Of a stretch of 26,065 nt of DNA, positions 19,937-26,065 are shown in pieces. This DNA is from a virus. The position numbers and the translations under genes were made by a program. A model generated the notes under the pieces. It saw only the letters and a program-made list of their open reading frames with translations, was not told the origin of the DNA and searched no databases. The stretch is taken from the IMG/VR virus record IMGVR_UViG_3300030419_007340, positions 1 through 26,065 of that record. The stretch is one strand, 5' to 3'. How positions within the stretch are numbered: position 1 is the first letter of the stretch; the number at the start of each line of letters is the position of its first letter.

Positions 19937-21613
19937 ATGGGTTTATCAGCTAGTTTTTCGGCCTCACCCCCTTCTATATCTTTAATAGAAAGTGGTAGTC
20001 AAATTGAGGGTACAACATTAAGATTACGATCTCAAGATCCAGGTGCTTATGATATAGATTATCCATCTAAAGGAATATCCTTTGGAGAGGGTGGTCCTAT
20101 ATTAGGAGATTATGTTAAATGGGATGTCGGTGATGAAAATGCAAATCCTACATTTGAATATGGTATTGGTCAAAATTTTCAACTAAAAGATAATACAATA
20201 GATGCTTTTACAAGAGGTGGAATAAGAGGAGCAATTAATAGAAGATTAATTGATGTTAAGAGAATAACTAAATTCTTTGCATCCCCTCAAGGTGCCCAAT
20301 TTATTGCTAAACAAATGACCCTTCAGGCACAAAATCCTGGAAAACCCAAATTTTATAATTTAGGAATCAATACACTCCAACAAATAGCATTAGCAGGAAT
20401 ACAAAATGTACCACGAGGAGGAGCTTTATCTTTAGGGGGATGGCAAGTAGGTTCAGGAATTGTAGCTACAAATTATGAAACTAGTTTTAAGAAAAAAGAA
20501 AGAAGAGAGATTAAATATGGTTTAGGTGATCCTGGTAAAAAATCACAACAAGAAGGTCTTTGGAATAGAATAAAACAAGGAGCAAAAGGCCTTGTTGGGA
20601 TGGATAAAATAGGATATGATCAAAAATTAAAAGGAAAAATAGATTTAGTAAATGCACTTCCTATTTTAAAATTAAAAGAAACTACAAATAAATTTGAAGA
20701 AAAATCTAAAGATTTTGTAAAATTTAGAATAGAAATAGTAGATCACGATACTAATCAAAATGATTTTATAGTATTTAGAGCTTTTTTAGATAATCTATCA
20801 GATGATTTTAGAGCTTCTCATAATGAGTTTAAATACAATGGAAGAGGAGAACCTTTTTATACCTACAAACAATTTAATAGAAGCATATCTGTAGGTTTTA
20901 AAATAGCAGCTCAAACTAGATGGGAAATGAAACCCCTATATCAAAAATTAAATTATTTAGTAGCCCAAACAGCCCCTAATTATTCTGCAATGGGAAGGAT
21001 AAGAACCCCTTATGCTTATCTAACAGTAGGTGATTGGTTTAGTAGAGTACCAGGTTTAATAACTCAAGTAGGTTTAAAATGGCAAAAAGATTATCCTTGG
21101 GAAATAGCATCAGATAAAGGTTATGGCATGTCAAATTTAAATAAAATTAAAGATAAATTAGAAGCAGAAGTATCAGAAAATACTGAAACTTTAAATGGAA
21201 GGGATAAAGATATGTTGGTTTTACCCCATGTATTAGATGTTAATCTTGGTTTCCAACCAATCCACGCATTTAATCCACAAAATACTCCAACATCTCCTTT
21301 TATAGGAATTCATGGTGGGGATTTAGGTCCAGATTGGAGAATAGATAAAAATAATAAAAAGAATGAACAAAGTTTAGTTTGGACTGAAGTTCCAGGAGAA
21401 GGAAGTCTTTTAGATGAAGGAAAAGAATTATTCCAAAAAACAAAAGACTGGCTAAAAAGTCTAGGTAAAGATAAAGACGGTGAAGAATCTTCAATAGATT
21501 CAATTCAATTAGGAAATGATGGTTTTAGGGGAGGTTTAAATAATTCTAACGATGGTTGGAATTTAGGTGATGATGTTGGTGATTTTATTGATATGGGTAG
21601 TGATTTTGCTTAA
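19937..21613 (+). CDS. Baseplate tube-initiator / tube-cap type protein (T4 gp48/gp54-like)
   Basis: A 558-residue protein whose central part (about 270-410) has the pattern 'VKFRIEIVDHDTNQNDFIVF', 'RAFLDNLSDDFRASHNEF', 'GEPFYTYKQFNRSISVGFKI', 'EMKPLYQKLNYLVAQTAPNY', then 'TPYAYLTVGDWFSRVPGLIT' and 'LPHVLDVNLGFQPIHAF'. Such a segment is common in T4-like baseplate proteins with a tail-tube-like domain, which cap the hub and start tube polymerisation. The N-terminal part (about 1-250) is variable and the C-terminus (about 480-558) is acidic and probably disordered. T4 gp48 and gp54 are shorter (364 and 320). The assignment is by pattern and by location between tape measure and gp53-like genes; an exact T4 equivalent is uncertain. 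Confidence 0.58.
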   Translation: MGLSASFSASPPSISLIESGSQIEGTTLRLRSQDPGAYDIDYPSKGISFGEGGPILGDYVKWDVGDENANPTFEYGIGQNFQLKDNTIDAFTRGGIRGAINRRLIDVKRITKFFASPQGAQFIAKQMTLQAQNPGKPKFYNLGINTLQQIALAGIQNVPRGGALSLGGWQVGSGIVATNYETSFKKKERREIKYGLGDPGKKSQQEGLWNRIKQGAKGLVGMDKIGYDQKLKGKIDLVNALPILKLKETTNKFEEKSKDFVKFRIEIVDHDTNQNDFIVFRAFLDNLSDDFRASHNEFKYNGRGEPFYTYKQFNRSISVGFKIAAQTRWEMKPLYQKLNYLVAQTAPNYSAMGRIRTPYAYLTVGDWFSRVPGLITQVGLKWQKDYPWEIASDKGYGMSNLNKIKDKLEAEVSENTETLNGRDKDMLVLPHVLDVNLGFQPIHAFNPQNTPTSPFIGIHGGDLGPDWRIDKNNKKNEQSLVWTEVPGEGSLLDEGKELFQKTKDWLKSLGKDKDGEESSIDSIQLGNDGFRGGLNNSNDGWNLGDDVGDFIDMGSDFA

Positions 21614-21629
21614 TATATTTAAAAAATAA

Positions 21630-21932
21630 ATGAGAAATAGAGTTCAACATATTAAAATGAAAAGAAATAATGGGAAAAGAATTTATACAAATATTAAATA
21701 CCCAAATATTCCTCCTTCTCCTAATGACATTTATGTTTTAACTTCAATAGGGGATAGACTTGATTCTCTAGCATATCAGTTTTATAAAGATGTAAGATTA
21801 TGGTGGATAATTGCTAATGCTAATCCCACAAATGTTAAAAGAGATGGTTATGGTTTAAAGCCTAATATAGAAATTAGGATACCTCAAGATATTAGAACAA
21901 TATTAAAAGATTTCGAACAAATAAATAAATAG
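21630..21932 (+). CDS. 53: LysM-like baseplate wedge protein (T4 gp53-like)
   Basis: A 100-residue protein. After a basic N-terminus it shows a LysM-type stretch: 'SPNDIYVLTSIGDRLDSLAY' then 'QFYKDVRLWWIIANANP' and 'LKPNIEIRIP'. The phrase 'DRLDSLAYQFYKD..LWW.IA.AN' is the standard LysM/gp53 turn-helix pattern. T4 gp53, 196 residues, carries a LysM-like fold and joins baseplate wedges to the hub; the present protein is essentially just that domain. Phage tail protein X-type LysM proteins are an alternative. It lies between the tube-cap-like gene and the hub gene, only 2 nt before the latter. Confidence 0.75.
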   Translation: MRNRVQHIKMKRNNGKRIYTNIKYPNIPPSPNDIYVLTSIGDRLDSLAYQFYKDVRLWWIIANANPTNVKRDGYGLKPNIEIRIPQDIRTILKDFEQINK

Positions 21933-21934
21933 TT

Positions 21935-24900
21935 ATGTCTACAATTAAAGGAATATTTGAGCCTTTTTATGATTATGTTCAAAAACAACTAAATCGAAGA
22001 AAGGAAATTTTAGGCTATGAAGCTGAATTTACAGGAGATCCTACAGAACATCGTAGCAGAAATATAGATTCAGACTCAGGATCTGCTTTTTTCAAATTAG
22101 TCACAGAAAAACAATGTGTTATTAGAATGGCTTCCGGGGTAGATTTAAAATCTAATAATAATATATTAGAAAAAGACGGAGACGAAGATTATTTACTGGC
22201 TTCTGGTAAATATGGTAATTATAGTGGTTTAGCTAGGCAATATGTTTTAGAAGGGGGTACTCAATTTCAATATATATTTAGTGGTAGTTATGAAGGTTTT
22301 GGAGGAGAACATGGGGGAACAAGAGAAGGATTTGCACAACATGGTCTTATAGATACACATCAAAAAGGCCACACATATGGGGATATAAATGTTAGAGGAA
22401 ATACAAAAGATGGTTATGGTATAGTACCTATGCCAGGTATAACAGATGCCCAAATAAATACTAAATCAGAAGATGGTTCACTTAGAGAAGCCACTGTAAA
22501 TTTTGTTTGTTTTAATAGAAGACAGTTACAGGTTTTAGAAACTTTATATATGAGACCTGGATATCCTGTTTTATTAGAATGGGGCTGGACTCCTTTCATA
22601 AATAATAAAGGAGAGATAGAAAATGATGAATTTGGTTTTATTGAGGAATTTTGGGATCCAAAGTCGGATTTAAATACAATGAATCGTTCTATTAGAAAGC
22701 AAAAAGAAATATCAGGAGGAAATTATGATGGTTTTATAGGATATATTAAAAATTTTGCGTTTAAAGCAAGAGAAGATGGGGGGTTTGATTGTGTTACTGA
22801 ATTAATAGCACATGGTGAATTATTAGAAGCTTTACAAGTACCTTCTAGATTAGTTACAAGAGGACTTACTTATGATAGTATAAGTGGGTTAACAGATAAC
22901 GAATGGAATCAGATAAATAGTGGAGACTATAATATTAGAAAGGAATATGAGGCTGTAGATGAATTTTTATATCTATTAAAATCAATAAAAAACACTTTCG
23001 ATAGAGCAGGAGACGAAGCCCAATTACGTTTAGAAGGTACAGACAAGCATAATGTAAGAATGAAGGTACAGCAGGATGATCCTAGTTGGTGGAAAAATGT
23101 AAGGATTGGGACTAGAAACATGTTATCTGCTACTGAACATGAGGCCACAGAATGGGTTACATACAAATATGTAGATAGTAAAAATAGACCTATTGACGTA
23201 ACTAAATTAAATCAATGGAGTGAAGATTTTGTTGAAGGTTTTGATGAAGTTAAAAAAATAGCAGCAGAAATACTTAAATTACCTGATACTGGTTCTTGGG
23301 ATGAACATGTAAATGAAATAATTGGGTTAACGGATTTATATGGTACTCAATTTAATGTAGACAGACATAGAGATTTTACCCCACAAGCATTTGATGAACT
23401 ATATTCTGCAGAGAGTGCTCTTCCATCTGATAATTTAGGACCCCAAACAGATTACTTAGATAATCCTCAAGCAAGGGATATGTATGATAAAGAAGCAAAT
23501 AAATATAGATGGGATGTAGGAGGTTCTGGAGATGCTTTACAAGCAGAAAAACTATTCGGATCAAAATTAGGTTTTTATTCTTTGATGAATGGTTTGATAC
23601 TTAAAGAAATAGTTGCTGGTAGAGAAAACACCGATTCCGATAATGTAGATAGTGGTTATGATAAAAGAGTTTTTATTAGATGGGATTTGTTATGTCAGTT
23701 GTTAAATCAAAAAGCCATAGGTCATTATCAAGAAAACACTCCTTTATCAGAATTAACTTATCTCCACCCAAATCAACCCACATATGATCCTAAAAGTACA
23801 ACTAAAGTAGACAATATAGAAAAACACCCAGAACATTCTAAAGGTTATTCTTATATAAGATATTCTGTCCCAGAAGTTTTACCAAAATTATTTCCCGGTG
23901 ATGGGGGTCCCTTAGATAAAAAATATCCCCCTATGTTAGGATGTAGTTTTGATCCTAGTATATGTATAATGCCTCACCAAATACCCCAATTAAGATTTCA
24001 GGCGTGGGAGGGACATAGAGAGGATAAAAAATCAGACATAGAACCTGGAGATGAGAATTGGGAAAAAGAAACAGGTAATTTTACTTCTTTTACTAAGGTA
24101 GAATCTGATATACATTCTATAGGACATGTTTATCTTAATCTAGATCATTTAATTAAAAATTATGAATCATTATTATTCGAAGAGTATAATACAGATGTAT
24201 CTGATGAAAAAAAAGTTAGAAGAAGAAAGAAAAAAGTATTTAATTTACATGATTATATAACTACTATATGGAATGATGTAAATAAAGCTTGTGGAGGGTA
24301 TTATGATTTTGGGGTACACACAGAACATGAAAGACCACATGTAGCTAGAATACTAGACTTTACTCTTAGTGGACGACCTCCGGTAAATATATTTGAATTT
24401 GACCCACAAGGATTAAATTCTATTTCTAGACAGAACTTTTTTTCATCTAAATTAGATAATGATTTCGCAGCATCAATATCTATAGCAGCTCAAGCACCTG
24501 ATAATATAGATTCTTTAGAATCATTATCTTTTAAAGCTTTTCGTAAAGGTATAAAAAGCAGATTTACCCTTCCTCAAATGTCAAGAGAAGAAAGATGGAA
24601 AATGATAAGAGAAGCAGGAAAAGAATATGAAGAGGACTTAAAAAGATATGGTGACACTTTATATAGTTTAGGTTTTTATTTAAAAAAATTAGGACAAAGT
24701 AATTATAAATCAGAAATAGTTTATAAATCTGGTGAGGACGGAGGAATGGAACCTGATTATACAAGAACCCCTTTATCAGCTGAACAAGCTAAAAGATTAG
24801 CTGCAAATATAGAAGAACAAAGAGTAAAAATTGCTGCTAGATACCCTAGATATCAAGAGGATGGTATAACTCCTTACTTCACAGTAAATGAAAAAAATAA

Positions 24901-26065
24901 ATCTAATAATGTAGAAGCTAATGCATGGTATGAGGGGAATGCTGGAGATGAAAATAATTTCTCTAAAACTAAATTACAAAGTTTAAATTATAAAGGCCAA
25001 TTTAGAGAACAATCAACCCATTATAGAAGTGCAATAATACCTTTAACTTCCAATATAACTTTAGACGGTATAGCAGGTATAGTTCCTTTACAATTATATA
25101 AGATAAATCCAGAAAAATTACCTCTTGGGTATCAAGGAGATGATGTAGCTTTTGTTGTAAAATCTGAAAGCCAAAAAATTACATCAGGACAAGATTGGAC
25201 AACAACAATCCAAGGTAATTTTACTCTTTTAAATATACATAGTAATACAGGAGATAATAATCTAAAGGGAGAAAATGATACTAGCCCAGAATTAAATGAA
25301 ATAGATGAAGATGTACAGTGGTACGCAAATCAATTAAGGGCATTAATGGATCAACATGGCCATGTTGAAAAAATTTACACTAACAACTTAGGAGTAGGAA
25401 GTGGTGAATTAGATTCAAATGGAGATATAGACCCAATAATAGTAGAGTTTATGGAAATATTCTTTAAAGAATTAGATGCTGTAGATGAAGATGGAAATTC
25501 TAAATGGTTTAAAGATTTTCCAGACTGCCCCTCTGAACCACCTTTTCAACAATTATACTTTACAGCAGGAAATGATTTACATCATGCATCCTCAACTAAT
25601 AGTTACCATAATGCTAACAAAAGAAAAGATGGTTTAGATTTAGGATTAGCAGTAGATTTTAGATTAGTATCTGGTATGACAAAAGAGGGAACAGATAGTG
25701 GTGTATTCCCAGGTAGTAATGTTTATCATTCATCCTATGCTAATAGTAGTGGTCATGATAATTATGCAAAGATGTCTGTACAACGTAAACATTTAGAAAT
25801 GATGATAAAAAAATCATCTCTATTCCCTCCTGCAGATGGATATCAGATTATGACATTGGATGATTTAAATGAAACCCAATTAGCTCAATTATCTAATTCA
25901 GTAGGTCTAGGGGACCCAGTTAATAGACCTGATTTGACTGATGCCTATTTGGATTCAAATATCGGAGAGACCTATACAGATTGGAGAGGTGCCGTTGTTG
26001 ATGGTATAATTAAAATTATGCTGTTTAATGGTTTATCATGGATAGAATTGAGTACTGTTGTTGGA
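21935..26065 (+). CDS. Giant baseplate hub protein with peptidase-like motif, partial at 3' end
   Basis: An open reading frame of at least 1377 codons that runs off the right edge. The early part has 'FVCFNRRQLQVLETLYMRPG' followed by 'LLEWGWTP' (E215-W218) and 'FIGYIKNFAFKAREDGGFDC', a pattern of hub (gp27-type) proteins in marine T4-like phages. A middle part has 'YITTIWNDVNKACGGYYDFG'. A later part (about 1035-1095) has 'PLTSNITLDGIAGI' and 'SGQDWTTTIQGNFTLL', typical of the hub ring domain. Near 1210-1243 is 'TAGNDLHHASSTNSYH' followed after 11 residues by 'GLAVDF'. This resembles the H...D core of VanY/M15-type D-Ala-D-Ala peptidases (S-x-H-x-x-G-x-A-x-D), with H1225 and D1241 as possible zinc ligands and an unusual insert between them. 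The likely role is central hub and local wall digestion, analogous to T4 gp27 plus gp5. The remainder cannot be judged. Confidence 0.75.
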   Translation, partial: MSTIKGIFEPFYDYVQKQLNRRKEILGYEAEFTGDPTEHRSRNIDSDSGSAFFKLVTEKQCVIRMASGVDLKSNNNILEKDGDEDYLLASGKYGNYSGLARQYVLEGGTQFQYIFSGSYEGFGGEHGGTREGFAQHGLIDTHQKGHTYGDINVRGNTKDGYGIVPMPGITDAQINTKSEDGSLREATVNFVCFNRRQLQVLETLYMRPGYPVLLEWGWTPFINNKGEIENDEFGFIEEFWDPKSDLNTMNRSIRKQKEISGGNYDGFIGYIKNFAFKAREDGGFDCVTELIAHGELLEALQVPSRLVTRGLTYDSISGLTDNEWNQINSGDYNIRKEYEAVDEFLYLLKSIKNTFDRAGDEAQLRLEGTDKHNVRMKVQQDDPSWWKNVRIGTRNMLSATEHEATEWVTYKYVDSKNRPIDVTKLNQWSEDFVEGFDEVKKIAAEILKLPDTGSWDEHVNEIIGLTDLYGTQFNVDRHRDFTPQAFDELYSAESALPSDNLGPQTDYLDNPQARDMYDKEANKYRWDVGGSGDALQAEKLFGSKLGFYSLMNGLILKEIVAGRENTDSDNVDSGYDKRVFIRWDLLCQLLNQKAIGHYQENTPLSELTYLHPNQPTYDPKSTTKVDNIEKHPEHSKGYSYIRYSVPEVLPKLFPGDGGPLDKKYPPMLGCSFDPSICIMPHQIPQLRFQAWEGHREDKKSDIEPGDENWEKETGNFTSFTKVESDIHSIGHVYLNLDHLIKNYESLLFEEYNTDVSDEKKVRRRKKKVFNLHDYITTIWNDVNKACGGYYDFGVHTEHERPHVARILDFTLSGRPPVNIFEFDPQGLNSISRQNFFSSKLDNDFAASISIAAQAPDNIDSLESLSFKAFRKGIKSRFTLPQMSREERWKMIREAGKEYEEDLKRYGDTLYSLGFYLKKLGQSNYKSEIVYKSGEDGGMEPDYTRTPLSAEQAKRLAANIEEQRVKIAARYPRYQEDGITPYFTVNEKNKSNNVEANAWYEGNAGDENNFSKTKLQSLNYKGQFREQSTHYRSAIIPLTSNITLDGIAGIVPLQLYKINPEKLPLGYQGDDVAFVVKSESQKITSGQDWTTTIQGNFTLLNIHSNTGDNNLKGENDTSPELNEIDEDVQWYANQLRALMDQHGHVEKIYTNNLGVGSGELDSNGDIDPIIVEFMEIFFKELDAVDEDGNSKWFKDFPDCPSEPPFQQLYFTAGNDLHHASSTNSYHNANKRKDGLDLGLAVDFRLVSGMTKEGTDSGVFPGSNVYHSSYANSSGHDNYAKMSVQRKHLEMMIKKSSLFPPADGYQIMTLDDLNETQLAQLSNSVGLGDPVNRPDLTDAYLDSNIGETYTDWRGAVVDGIIKIMLFNGLSWIELSTVVG

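Noticed and set aside
22247-24764. Several short minus-strand open frames in the hub gene region
   Set aside because: All lie within the continuous + strand hub frame, have no recognisable domains and no start context; they are antisense shadows.

Overview
The window looks like about 26 kb of the late structural region of a T4-like (contractile-tailed, Straboviridae/far-T4 type) phage. It is AT-rich and gene-dense, and every supported gene lies on the + strand. The anchors are the C-terminus of a gp23-type major capsid protein at the left edge, gp14- and gp15-like head/tail completion proteins, a gp18-type contractile sheath, a gp19-type tail tube, a tape measure protein, and a LysM/gp53-like baseplate protein. 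The right edge is an unfinished giant baseplate-hub gene. No integrase, transposase, tRNA, CRISPR array or bacterial gene is visible. The longest non-coding stretches are 174 nt (405-578) and 133 nt (13301-13433), so no gene-free stretch exceeds 300 nt.

Layout, left to right: (1) 3-404 capsid protein end, then a strong terminator; (2) 579-1094 a small beta-rich, probably virion-associated protein, then a second terminator nearly identical to the first; (3) a PhoH-like ATPase; (4) 1893-5608 neck and tail completion genes, tightly packed with two TAATG overlaps, whose first gene carries a large inserted domain; (5) 5613-12959 a fibre/adhesin cluster with three modular fibre proteins full of I-S-S-S type repeats, several small unknown proteins, a beta-sandwich protein and a SAM-dependent methyltransferase; (6) 13004-13300 a small coiled-coil protein; (7) 13434-26065 the tail module in functional order: sheath, tube, tail-assembly chaperone with an apparent frameshift extension, tape measure, small unknown, tube-cap/initiator-like protein, gp53/LysM, hub.

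Regulation: a box with consensus [T/C]ATAT[T/G]TATA occurs at twelve intergenic places, nearly all just 5' of inferred transcription units. Four boxes abut or directly follow a hairpin terminator. It is a plausible late promoter, but its orientation is the reverse complement of the T4 late box TATAAATA, and it also resembles the Bacteroidota -7 element TAnnTTTG. None of the start codons has a convincing Shine-Dalgarno sequence; the upstream regions are A/T-rich. Together with a fibre N-terminus of the YFESGD-PTQ...LIDS type, this makes a Bacteroidota host a reasonable inference, not a demonstrated one.

The observations most worth pursuing are the apparent programmed +1/-2 frameshift at 17381-17387, the non-canonical late-promoter box and its fusion to terminators, the domain inserted into the neck protein, the peptidase-like motif near the end of the hub protein, and a 11-base DNA repeat shared between fibre genes and the sheath gene. 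No wholly new multi-gene system could be demonstrated from this sequence alone.
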